From contig DASPTB010000041.1 in assembly GCA_035623615.1 (NCBI GenBank), positions 1 through 7,861 on the forward strand: a stretch of 7,861 nucleotides of DNA, written 5' to 3'. Made by a program: the position numbers and the translations under genes. Under the pieces are notes generated by a model. It saw only the letters and a list, made by a program, of their open reading frames with translations, ran no database searches and was not told the DNA's origin. This document shows, piece after piece, positions 1 through 5,543 of this stretch. Source of the stretch: DASPTB01 sp035623615. Lineage in GTDB: Bacteria; Actinomycetota; UBA4738. How positions within the stretch are numbered: position 1 is the stretch's first letter; each line of letters opens with the position of its first letter.

Positions 1-591
1 TACGCCGAGGGGATCCTTTTCCTCGCGGAGAACCCGAGCACGACGTTGCACAAGGTCTCGGAGATCTACGACCGGGTCGCGTTCGCCGGGGTGGGGAAGT
101 ACAGCGAGTTCGAAGACCTCCGGATTGCCGGGATCCGGCTCGCCGACTTGCGAGGGTACTCGTACGGCAGAGAGGACGTCACCGCGAAGACGCTCGCGAA
201 CGCCTACTCGCAAGCGCTGTCCACGATCTTCACGCAGCAGATGAAGCCCTACGAGGTCGAGATCCTCGTCGCGCAGGTGGGGGAGGACGACGGCGGAAAC
301 TCGCTGTTCCACATACTGTTCGACGGAAGCGTCGCCGACGAGGAGGGCTTCGTCGCGATGGGTGGACGATCCGAGGACCTCTCCGACCGGCTGAAGGACT
401 CGTACCGGCCTGGGGCCTCGCTCACGGATGCCTTGCGCGGCGCGGTCGACGCCGTCTCGGCGGTCGAAGAACGCAACTTCGAGCCCCAGGGGCTCGAGGT
501 GGCCGTGCTGGACCGGACGCGGTCGCGGCGCAAGTTCCGCCGGCTCGGCGCCGACGAGGTCGGGGACATCGTGGGGGGCGGAGGGAACTAG
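1..591 (+). CDS. prcA: Proteasome alpha subunit PrcA, 5'-truncated by window edge
   Basis: Alpha subunit of the bacterial 20S proteasome. Seven-membered alpha rings cap the catalytic PrcB beta rings in the cytoplasm, gate entry to the chamber and dock the Mpa/ARC ATPase. The frame is open from base 1 and gives 196 residues. The visible part starts at YAEGILFLAENPS and continues through KVSEIYDRVAFAG, DVTAKTLANAYSQ and PYEVEILVAQVG to LEVAVLDRTR near the C-terminus, all matching recalled M. tuberculosis PrcA segment by segment. By that comparison about 35 N-terminal residues are missing, including the gating helix, so the true start is outside the window. The TTG at 46 is an internal leucine codon, not a start. 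The C-terminus is short and glycine-rich (GGGGN). The stop lies six bases before the next gene, suggesting one transcript, and prcB and pup are expected just upstream. Family assignment is very secure. Confidence 0.97.
   Translation, partial: YAEGILFLAENPSTTLHKVSEIYDRVAFAGVGKYSEFEDLRIAGIRLADLRGYSYGREDVTAKTLANAYSQALSTIFTQQMKPYEVEILVAQVGEDDGGNSLFHILFDGSVADEEGFVAMGGRSEDLSDRLKDSYRPGASLTDALRGAVDAVSAVEERNFEPQGLEVAVLDRTRSRRKFRRLGADEVGDIVGGGGN
580..585 (+). promoter_or_regulatory. Shine-Dalgarno site for the cupredoxin lipoprotein gene
   Basis: GGAGGG sits inside the last codons of prcA, 12 bases before the ATG at 598. The spacing is a little long. Its position within prcA supports translation of the lipoprotein from the prcA message rather than from its own promoter. 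Confidence 0.5.
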
Positions 592-597
592 CGCCGC

Positions 598-993
598 ATG
601 CGGCGGATCCTCGTGTTCGGCCTCCTGGCGCTTTCCATCGGGGTCACGGCTTGCGGCTCCGGGACATCACCGTCCGATGTGAAGTCGATGGCGACGTGCT
701 CGCCGAACGGAACCGCGCTGAGGATCCAGGCCAACAACCTGACCTTCGACACGAACTGCCTGGCGGCCCCTGCGGGGACTCCGTTCACGATCACGATGGA
801 CAACCAGGAGAATGGCATCCCGCACAACGTGGCCATCTACCAGAGTCCCAGCCGGTCCAAGGTGCTCTTCCAGGGCCGCGTCGTCGTCGGAGTCGCCACC
901 GTGACGTATCAGGTCAAGGCCCTCCCGGCGGGGACCTATTACTTCCAGTGCGACGTGCATCCGCAGATGAACGGCGCGTTCGTCGTCAAGTAG
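598..993 (+). CDS. Cupredoxin-like (type 1 copper) lipoprotein
   Basis: Predicted exported, lipid-anchored protein of 131 residues with a small blue-copper (cupredoxin) domain, likely binding copper and possibly carrying electrons on the outer face of the membrane. The N-terminus is a lipoprotein signal: Arg2-Arg3, a hydrophobic stretch to about residue 16, then lipobox VTAC with Cys19 as the lipidated residue, which supports the ATG at 598. Candidate copper ligands are His76 (in IPHNVAIY) and Cys118, His121 and Met124 (in FQCDVHPQM), the usual His-Cys-His-Met set with compact C-x2-H-x2-M spacing. Cys34 and Cys54 lie outside the copper site and could form a disulfide. The gene follows prcA by six bases, so it is probably in the same operon. 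The fold is seen clearly; the physiological role and redox partner are unknown. Confidence 0.85.
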   Translation: MRRILVFGLLALSIGVTACGSGTSPSDVKSMATCSPNGTALRIQANNLTFDTNCLAAPAGTPFTITMDNQENGIPHNVAIYQSPSRSKVLFQGRVVVGVATVTYQVKALPAGTYYFQCDVHPQMNGAFVVK

Positions 994-1017
994 ACGCCGA
1001 CGGACGTCAAGTAGACG
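984..1017. repeat. 13-bp direct repeat duplicating the lipoprotein stop codon
   Basis: CGTCAAGTAGACG occurs at 984-996 and again at 1005-1017, a 21-base period. The first copy encodes the final V-K and TAG stop of the lipoprotein; the second places another VK-stop in the same frame seven codons later. It looks like a local tandem duplication and acts as a back-up stop. Confidence 0.8.
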
Positions 1018-1043
1018 AGCCTGCTGCCGATCAGCCCCGCCAC

Positions 1044-1083
1044 GCCGGGACACTGGACCCCTGTGACGTCGGTGAGTCCCGGC
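1044..1083. other. Inverted repeat between lipoprotein and CMD genes
   Basis: GCCGGGAC at 1044-1051 is the exact reverse complement of GTCCCGGC at 1076-1083, an 8-bp GC-rich stem with a 24-base loop. There is no T-run after it, so it is not a textbook terminator. It may weaken read-through from prcA and the lipoprotein gene, be an operator, or be chance in GC-rich DNA. Confidence 0.4.
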
Positions 1084-1100
1084 CAGAATCGCCTCGGTGA

Positions 1101-1118
1101 CCGGCGTGTCCGCGCCGG
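1101..1118. other. Small hairpin just upstream of the CMD gene ribosome-binding site
   Basis: CCGGCG (1101-1106) and CGCCGG (1113-1118) form a 6-bp stem with a six-base loop, ending three bases before the Shine-Dalgarno region. It could influence access to the ribosome-binding site. Short GC-rich stems are common by chance at this base composition. Confidence 0.3.
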
Positions 1119-1121
1119 CCA

Positions 1122-1131
1122 GTGGAGGTGA
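1122..1131 (+). promoter_or_regulatory. Shine-Dalgarno site fixing the start of the CMD-fold gene
   Basis: GTGGAGGTGA contains GGAGGTGA, a near-perfect match to the anti-Shine-Dalgarno sequence. It ends seven bases before the ATG at 1139. It selects that ATG over the longer GTG start at 1097, whose extra 14 residues would be translated across the site. Confidence 0.8.
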
Positions 1132-1138
1132 CGATTTC

Positions 1139-1555
1139 ATGCCCGAGGACCCGTTCGAGATGTTGCAGCGGGAGTGTCCGGACGTGGCCACATGCTACGA
1201 GGCCCTGGTGGAGGCGCAGCGAGCTGCGCCGGGACTGGACGCAAAGACGAAGCAGTTGGTGAACATCGCGATCCAAACGGCGGGCCGGAACGCGCGTGGG
1301 GTCGGGTGGCACGCGGCCATGGCCCGGGGTGAGGGCGCGAGCCGTGACGAGATCGTCGGGGCCGTGGTGATGAACCTTCATCTGTCCGGGCTGGGACCCG
1401 TGCTCGAATGCCTGCCCGCCGCCATCGAGGGGATCCAGGCGTCCGAGCAACACATGGCGGCGGCGGGCGGTGATCAGACGAGCCGGCCTGCTCCAAACGC
1501 CGGTCAGGGCGAACCTGCGACGATCAACTCCCAGGCCCGAGCGGTCAGCGCGTAG
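1139..1555 (+). CDS. Carboxymuconolactone decarboxylase / AhpD-fold protein lacking CXXC
   Basis: A 138-residue protein of the CMD/AhpD-like helical family, which includes peroxidase-type reductases and ring-cleavage decarboxylases. The recognisable core runs from about residue 33 to 85: LDAKTKQLVNIAIQT, then GWHAAMARGEGASRDEIVGAVVM, the usual helix followed by W/Y-H and a G-A-xxx-E-I helix. In AhpD-type members two cysteines sit at -7 and -4 from this His; here those positions are Asn51 and Gly54 before His58. AhpD-style disulfide chemistry is therefore unlikely. Cys13, Cys19 and Cys91 are elsewhere. The tail after about residue 110 is low-complexity, and residues from about 122 overlap the 3' end of the convergent ATP-grasp gene. 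A longer start at GTG 1097 is less likely given the strong ribosome-binding site. The reaction and substrate are not determinable here. Confidence 0.8.
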   Translation: MPEDPFEMLQRECPDVATCYEALVEAQRAAPGLDAKTKQLVNIAIQTAGRNARGVGWHAAMARGEGASRDEIVGAVVMNLHLSGLGPVLECLPAAIEGIQASEQHMAAAGGDQTSRPAPNAGQGEPATINSQARAVSA

Positions 1556-2724
1556 GCACCGACGGCTTCGCCGGTGAACGCGCGATAGCTGGAGGGGCGG
1601 ATCAGCGTCGAGGCTGCCGCCGCGGCGACGGGAACGGCGCTGAGCGGGTCGGCTCGAACGGGCGTGAGCTCTTCGGTGCTGCCGGCGTACGGTGCCCGCC
1701 CAAGCGCAGCCGACGTCAGCTCTCGCACGACCCCGGTCCGGCCGCGGCGCGCGGCCGCCTCCAGGACGGCGATCAGCAACTGGTGCGTCTTGACGCCGGC
1801 GCGCCCCGGCGGCTGGGTGGCCGGATGCTCCCCCCGGCAGAGCGTCAGCATCGCGCCGACGAGATCCGTTCCGGATCGGCGGGCGTTCTCGGGCTCGACG
1901 AGCCGCGGGTTGACGTCGATGTAGCGGACGCCGTCCTCGGCGAGGATGGCGTCGAGGCCGAGAGCGCCGTGCCAGGCGAGCTCTCGCCCGAGCCGGACCA
2001 GATGATCCCGCACCTCGGGCAGCACCACGCTGCGCTTGGATGCGGCGCCTCCGCCGGCGCCCTCGCGCACACGGAGGTTCGCGTGCGAGGCGACGAGCCG
2101 GCCGCCGTCGAAGACAGCCTGCACCATGACGAGCGGGCCCACGGCCGCGCGCTGGACGACGACGCCGCCTTCGCGGAACGCCTCGCGTGCGCCCACGTGG
2201 CGCGCCGCGACCAGGACGTCGGGGGAACCGTTTGCGAGGGCCACCGAGGTGCTCGACGTCCCGATCGGCGCCTTCAGGTACACGGGGAAGTCGACGATGG
2301 CGCGAAGATCCCGCTCGCTCGACGCCACCCAGGTCTCGGGGATCGGGAGACCAATACGCGCGAGCGTCCGCGACGCCGAGACCTTGTCCTGCAGGCATCG
2401 AAGCGCCTCGAAGGACGGGACCACCGTGCGGACGCCGGCTGCTTCCAGGCGATCCGCAGCCCGGGACAGGACCGCGACCTGCTCCTGCGTGGGGAACAGG
2501 ACATCGATCGCCTCTCGTCGCGAGATGCGCAGCGCGCCTTCGAGCCAACCCCAGGGGTCGACGCCGTACGCGGGAGCCAGGTGGACGCGTCGCACCGAGC
2601 GGGTGAACCGCGTCAGCACGAACCGCGTGGGCGCGAGGACGTGGACCTCGTGACCCAGGGCGGCCAGGCGGCCGGCGACCTGTCGGGACGTCAGCCCCGA
2701 TCCATCGGTGAGCAACACCCGCAC
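1504..2724 (-). CDS. ATP-grasp domain carboxylate-amine ligase-like protein
   Basis: A 406-residue ATP-grasp enzyme. This fold joins a carboxylate to an amine or thiol through an acylphosphate, at the cost of ATP. The N-terminal Rossmann-like domain begins MRVLLTDGSGLTSRQVA. The ATP-grasp part shows DKVSASRTLARIGLPIP (from about residue 113), the ATP-binding lysine region PVYLKAPIGTSSTSV (Lys151 region), the hinge strand VVVQRAAVG, and metal/phosphate residues in LGLDAILAEDG and YIDVNPRLVEPEN (Asp270, Asn272). Asp replaces the more common Glu before NPR. About 100 C-terminal residues beyond the fold are of unknown role. GTG at 2724 is preferred over the in-frame ATG at 2742 because it gives the canonical N-terminus and lies seven bases after a TACAGT -10 box. 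The gene is divergent from pafA and overlaps the CMD gene by 52 bases. The substrate is unknown; carnosine-synthase-like, peptide or cofactor ligases are all possible. Confidence 0.85.
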   Translation of the reverse strand: MRVLLTDGSGLTSRQVAGRLAALGHEVHVLAPTRFVLTRFTRSVRRVHLAPAYGVDPWGWLEGALRISRREAIDVLFPTQEQVAVLSRAADRLEAAGVRTVVPSFEALRCLQDKVSASRTLARIGLPIPETWVASSERDLRAIVDFPVYLKAPIGTSSTSVALANGSPDVLVAARHVGAREAFREGGVVVQRAAVGPLVMVQAVFDGGRLVASHANLRVREGAGGGAASKRSVVLPEVRDHLVRLGRELAWHGALGLDAILAEDGVRYIDVNPRLVEPENARRSGTDLVGAMLTLCRGEHPATQPPGRAGVKTHQLLIAVLEAAARRGRTGVVRELTSAALGRAPYAGSTEELTPVRADPLSAVPVAAAAASTLIRPSSYRAFTGEAVGAYALTARAWELIVAGSP

Positions 2725-2731
2725 GGAGGCG

Positions 2732-2737
2732 ACTGTA
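2732..2737 (-). promoter_or_regulatory. Predicted -10 box for leaderless ATP-grasp transcript
   Basis: On the minus strand TACAGT (2737 to 2732) matches the actinobacterial TANNNT -10 pattern. Seven bases separate it from the GTG at 2724, placing the predicted transcription start on or next to the start codon. No clear -35 element is seen at 16-18 bases. This box lies inside the coding region if the ATG at 2742 were used, which argues for the shorter protein. Confidence 0.5.
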
Positions 2738-2779
2738 CGCATCGAGGCGAGCCTGCCGCCCGCTCGCAGGACCCGAGGG

Positions 2780-2785
2780 TAGACT
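2780..2785 (+). promoter_or_regulatory. pafA: Predicted -10 box for leaderless pafA transcript
   Basis: TAGACT fits TANNNT and ends seven bases before the GTG start of pafA at 2793. No Shine-Dalgarno sequence is visible in between, so a leaderless mRNA beginning at the GTG is the simplest reading. No recognisable -35 hexamer is present. It faces away from the matching box of the ATP-grasp gene 42 bases to the left. Confidence 0.55.
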
Positions 2786-2792
2786 CGCCACC

Positions 2793-4151
2793 GTGGAGCG
2801 TCGGATCTTCGGCCTCGAGAACGAGTACGGTGTGACGTGCACCTTCCGAGGTCAGCGCCGCCTTTCGCCCGACGAGGTCGCCCGCTACCTGTTCCGCCGG
2901 GTCGTCCACTGGGGCCGTTCGTCGAACGTCTTCTTGGAGAACGGAGCGCGGCTGTACCTCGACGTCGGCTCCCACCCCGAGTACGCGACGCCCGAATGCG
3001 ACGGCGTGATGGACCTCATTGCCCACGACAAGGCGGGGGAGCGGATCCTCGAGGCGCTGCTGGCGGCCGCCGAGGTGCGCCTGCACGAGGAGGGGATCTC
3101 GGGGGACGTCTACCTCTTCAAGAACAACACCGACTCGGCCGGGAACTCCTACGGATGCCACGAGAACTACCTCGTCGCCCGGCAGGGCGAGTTCTCCCGG
3201 ATGGCCGACGTCCTGATCCCGTTCTTCGTGACGCGCCAGATCTTCTGTGGCGCCGGAAAGGTGCTGCACGGGCCCCGCGGCGCGGTGTACTGCATCAGCC
3301 AGCGGGCGGAGCACATCTGGGAAGGCGTCTCGTCCGCGACGACCCGTTCTCGCCCCATCATCAACACGCGCGACGAGCCCCACGCCGACGCGGAGCGGTT
3401 CCGCAGGCTCCACGTCATCGTCGGCGACTCCAACATGAGCGAGTTCACGACGATGCTGAAGATCGGCGTCACCGACCTCGTGGTCCGCATGGTGGAAGAG
3501 AACACCGTACTGCGCGACCTCACGCTCGAGAACGCGATTCGAGCGATCCGCGAAATCAGCCACGACATCACGTGCAAGCGGAAGGTACGGCTCGCCACCG
3601 GCCGCGAGCTGACGGCGATCGAGATCCAACGAGAGTACTTCGAGAAGGCCGTCCGGTTCGTGGATCGCCGGGGGGCGGACGACATCACGCGGCGGGTCCT
3701 GAGCGAGTGGGGAGCCGCGCTCGAGGCGCTCGCGGCCGGCGACCTGGATCCCCTTTCGGGCAAGATCGACTGGGTTGCGAAGCACCACCTGATCGAGCGT
3801 TACCGCGCGAAGAACGATCTCTCGCTGGCACATCCTCGGATCGCCCTGATGGACCTCGCCTACCACGAGGTGAACCGGAACCGGGGCCTGTACTACCTCC
3901 TGGAGCGCCGAGGGGTGGTCGAGCGGGCGGTGAGCGAGAAGGACGTCCAGCGGGCGATGCGTGAGCCGCCGCAGACGACCCGGGCGCGCCTGCGAGGGGA
4001 GTTCATCCGGCAGGCAAAGGCCAAGCGACGCGACTACACCGTGGACTGGGTGCACCTGAAGCTGAACGACCAGGCGCAGCGGACCGTGCTGTGCAAGGAC
4101 CCGTTCAAGGCGGTGGACGAGCGCGTGGAACACCTGATCGCCCACATGTGA
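2793..4151 (+). CDS. pafA: Pup--protein ligase PafA
   Basis: Cytoplasmic ligase that phosphorylates the C-terminal glutamate of Pup with ATP and joins it by an isopeptide bond to substrate lysines, marking them for the proteasome. The 452-residue product, the same length as recalled for M. tuberculosis PafA, begins with the glutamine-synthetase-like signature RRIFGLENEYGVTCTF (Glu9 and Glu11 are metal ligands). It continues with RLYLDVGSHPEYATPE, where Asp57 aligns with the catalytic Asp64 described in Corynebacterium glutamicum PafA. Conserved blocks follow: YLFKNNTDSAGNSYGCHENY (108-126), RAEHIWEGVSSATTRSRPII (171-190), PPQTTRARLRGEF and the C-terminal WVHLKLNDQAQRTVLCKDPF. No expected motif is missing. 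A Pro-Gln-Thr-Thr rather than a Dop-type loop, and the lack of a Dop insertion near the N-terminus, favour PafA over the paralogue Dop. The GTG start is supported by homology and by the -10 box at 2780. Confidence 0.98.
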   Translation: MERRIFGLENEYGVTCTFRGQRRLSPDEVARYLFRRVVHWGRSSNVFLENGARLYLDVGSHPEYATPECDGVMDLIAHDKAGERILEALLAAAEVRLHEEGISGDVYLFKNNTDSAGNSYGCHENYLVARQGEFSRMADVLIPFFVTRQIFCGAGKVLHGPRGAVYCISQRAEHIWEGVSSATTRSRPIINTRDEPHADAERFRRLHVIVGDSNMSEFTTMLKIGVTDLVVRMVEENTVLRDLTLENAIRAIREISHDITCKRKVRLATGRELTAIEIQREYFEKAVRFVDRRGADDITRRVLSEWGAALEALAAGDLDPLSGKIDWVAKHHLIERYRAKNDLSLAHPRIALMDLAYHEVNRNRGLYYLLERRGVVERAVSEKDVQRAMREPPQTTRARLRGEFIRQAKAKRRDYTVDWVHLKLNDQAQRTVLCKDPFKAVDERVEHLIAHM

Positions 4152-4179
4152 GGGTGCCGTCCCGCAACGGGAACACCCT
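4151..4179 (+). terminator. Hairpin at the pafA stop codon, probable terminator
   Basis: AGGGTG (4151-4156) pairs with CACCCT (4174-4179), and inside it TCCCG (4160-4164) pairs with CGGGA (4168-4172) around a CAA loop, with a small internal loop between the stems. The stem starts on the last base of the pafA stop codon. The next 25 bases are comparatively T-rich (GTTTGTGTTG) but lack a true T-run, so termination efficiency is uncertain. Confidence 0.5.
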
Positions 4180-4208
4180 GCCGAGCGTTTGTGTTGAGCT
4201 TGTTGCAT

Positions 4209-4230
4209 TCGACGGGGGGCCTCCCCTCGA
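4209..4230. other. Strong hairpin upstream of the small orphan gene
   Basis: TCGA (4209-4212) pairs with TCGA (4227-4230), and GGGGG (4214-4218) pairs with TCCCC (4222-4226, one G-T pair) around a three-base loop, with one bulged C. This nine-pair stem ends 15 bases before the ATG at 4246. It could be a second terminator element or a structure in the leader of the small gene. Confidence 0.45.
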
Positions 4231-4245
4231 ACGCCCGGATGAACG

Positions 4246-4458
4246 ATGATGTGGAGGAACATGGAAGCGATCGCGAGACTCGAAGCCGAAGGACGGCTCA
4301 TCAAGCGCCATGACGCCGAGTACCGGCGTCTGGCGGACAAGCACGGCCACGTCGCGGCCGTGGTCCGGCTCGTGTCCGGACACAAGAAGGAGTACGACGC
4401 CCTGATCCGGACCGCGCGCGACGGCGTGGCCGCCCGGTCGGGCACCGAAGCCGCCTAG
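4246..4458 (+). CDS. Small, charged, probably helical protein of unknown function
   Basis: A 70-residue product I do not recognise. It is rich in Arg, Lys, Glu and Ala, has no cysteine, signal peptide or membrane segment, and looks mostly alpha-helical (EAIARLEAEGRLIKRHDAEY, then KHGHVAAVVRLVSGHKKEYD). Third codon positions are overwhelmingly G or C, as in the neighbouring genes, which supports real coding. The start is ambiguous: ATGs at 4246, 4249 and 4261 are in frame. A GGAGG at 4253-4257 precedes the ATG at 4261 by only three bases, so the 65-residue form is also possible. It is not Pup: there is no C-terminal GGE or GGQ. It lies after pafA and two hairpins, and its TAG stop interlocks with that of the convergent DUF3866 gene. 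An accessory role in the proteasome pathway would be speculation. Confidence 0.6.
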   Translation: MMWRNMEAIARLEAEGRLIKRHDAEYRRLADKHGHVAAVVRLVSGHKKEYDALIRTARDGVAARSGTEAA

Positions 4459-4463
4459 GCGGC
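4450..4463. other. 14-bp perfect palindrome holding both convergent stop codons
   Basis: GCCGCCTAGGCGGC is a perfect palindrome. Its central CTAG supplies the TAG of the plus-strand small gene (4456-4458) and the TAG of the minus-strand DUF3866 gene (4457-4455). Both proteins therefore end Ala-Ala-stop with identical codons. As RNA it could fold into a five-pair stem on either strand, but with no U-tract. Confidence 0.85.
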
Positions 4464-5537
4464 GCCCTCGGCCAGGCCCGCGGCGACGGCTCCCGCGGCG
4501 GCGGCCGCCAGGAAGAACGCAGGATCCTCGTCGACGCCGCGTTCCATCGAGTCGATCGGGATCCCATGACGCGCCAGGAGATCCAGCCCCGGTTCGCCCC
4601 GCGTTTCCACGACGAGGTGCCGTTCGCCGATGCCCGACCCCTTGAGCGCCTCGACCACGGCGGCGCGCTGGGCCTCGTCGGCCAGTACGGGAATGGCCAC
4701 GCGGGCTCCCGGTTCCACGATGGTGCCGAGCGCGGTCAGGGAGTGATGCGAGACGCCGCGATGGCGTTCGCGTGCGTCGGCGAACGAGATCCGCAGGGCC
4801 GCGACCAGCCGGCCCCCCAGGATGCGAGCGGCGACGAGCGCAAAGGCCGACTCGATGTCGGTCGCGCCCCACCTCGTGGCCGTCCCCGTGTTCCCCGGAC
4901 CGTCTCCGACGACGATCACGTCGGCCTTGGCCACCGCCCTGGCGGCCAGCAGGCCCGTGAGCGTGTTCACGGCCTCGAGGTCTCCGCCGAATGCCTGCCC
5001 CGACGAGACGACCGCGTCGAGAAGACCGGCGGAACGGAGGCTCGCGCAGATCCGCGACAGCGGGGCCCCCAGGGCGGCCCCGTCGGTCATGACGTACGCC
5101 ACGCGGCCGGCGCCGGCGGCCCGGGCGCCGGCGACGGCGGGCGCGACCATCGAGTGGAGGGGAGTCCACACCACGGGCGTCCCCTCCAGGGACTCCGTCG
5201 CCGCCATCGTCTCGTGGTGGGGGCCGGCGGGATCCTCGACGGACAGGACCGCGGTCTGCAGCGGTGAGTAGCGCAGCTTCATGATGTGCCCCGGGCCGTC
5301 GACGTCGAGCGCATCGGCGCCCAGGACGGCCACCACGAAGTCGAGTCCGCCGGTCCCGAGACCGAGCGTCGTCGCGGTGACGTTCAGGAGCACGTGATCG
5401 CCTTCGCGCACCGGCCCGACCAGGGCGGTGTAGGCGAGGGCCAGGCGGGGCTCTCCGTCCACGACCACGGAGAGCTCGAGAGCGCCGGGCCGCTGCGCGG
5501 CCAGGGCGCGAACGGTTCCCGTCCGGAGTCCGATCAC
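4455..5537 (-). CDS. DUF3866 family protein
   Basis: A 360-residue protein that I recognise as the uncharacterised DUF3866 family, found in actinobacteria and some Firmicutes. Recalled family features visible here are KLRYSPLQTAVLSVED (87-102), then THR-free SLEGTPVVWTPLHSMVAP, the nucleotide-loop-like TDGAALGAPLSR (151-162), GQAFGGDLEAVN (180-191), ADVIVVGDGPGNTGTATRWG (205-224), and the most distinctive SFADARERHRGVSHHSLTAL (251-270). The last block has three histidines that could bind metal or phosphate. No signal peptide or membrane span is seen, so it is cytoplasmic. The open frame continues far upstream of 5537, but that part lies antisense to pafB and does not read as family sequence. 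GTG 5537 follows a CATAAT -10 box by six bases; GTG 5564 is a less likely alternative. No enzymatic activity can be assigned. Confidence 0.85.
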   Translation of the reverse strand: MIGLRTGTVRALAAQRPGALELSVVVDGEPRLALAYTALVGPVREGDHVLLNVTATTLGLGTGGLDFVVAVLGADALDVDGPGHIMKLRYSPLQTAVLSVEDPAGPHHETMAATESLEGTPVVWTPLHSMVAPAVAGARAAGAGRVAYVMTDGAALGAPLSRICASLRSAGLLDAVVSSGQAFGGDLEAVNTLTGLLAARAVAKADVIVVGDGPGNTGTATRWGATDIESAFALVAARILGGRLVAALRISFADARERHRGVSHHSLTALGTIVEPGARVAIPVLADEAQRAAVVEALKGSGIGERHLVVETRGEPGLDLLARHGIPIDSMERGVDEDPAFFLAAAAAGAVAAGLAEGAA

Positions 5538-5543
5538 CCCGGC

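Noticed and set aside
1097..1138. Longer CMD protein starting at GTG 1097
   Set aside because: The strong Shine-Dalgarno site at 1122-1131 is placed correctly for ATG 1139 and no such site precedes 1097.
2750..2790. PafBC-type damage-response promoter (TTGTC-type -35 region eight bases before TANNNT) upstream of pafA or pafB
   Set aside because: The -10 boxes fit, but nothing like TTGTC lies at the required distance upstream of either gene.
1031..2842. A 603-residue open frame on the minus strand
   Set aside because: Very rich in Arg, Gly and Pro with no family signature. It is a shifted-frame shadow of the ATP-grasp gene and spans the pafA promoter.
2691..4445. A 584-residue open frame on the minus strand across pafA
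   Set aside because: It is antisense to the unmistakable PafA frame and reads as low-complexity Arg/Ala/Val/Leu sequence, a typical shadow in GC-rich DNA.
4246..4458. The small protein as Pup
   Set aside because: Pup ends in Gly-Gly-Glu or Gly-Gly-Gln and is acidic; this product ends Glu-Ala-Ala and is rich in basic residues.
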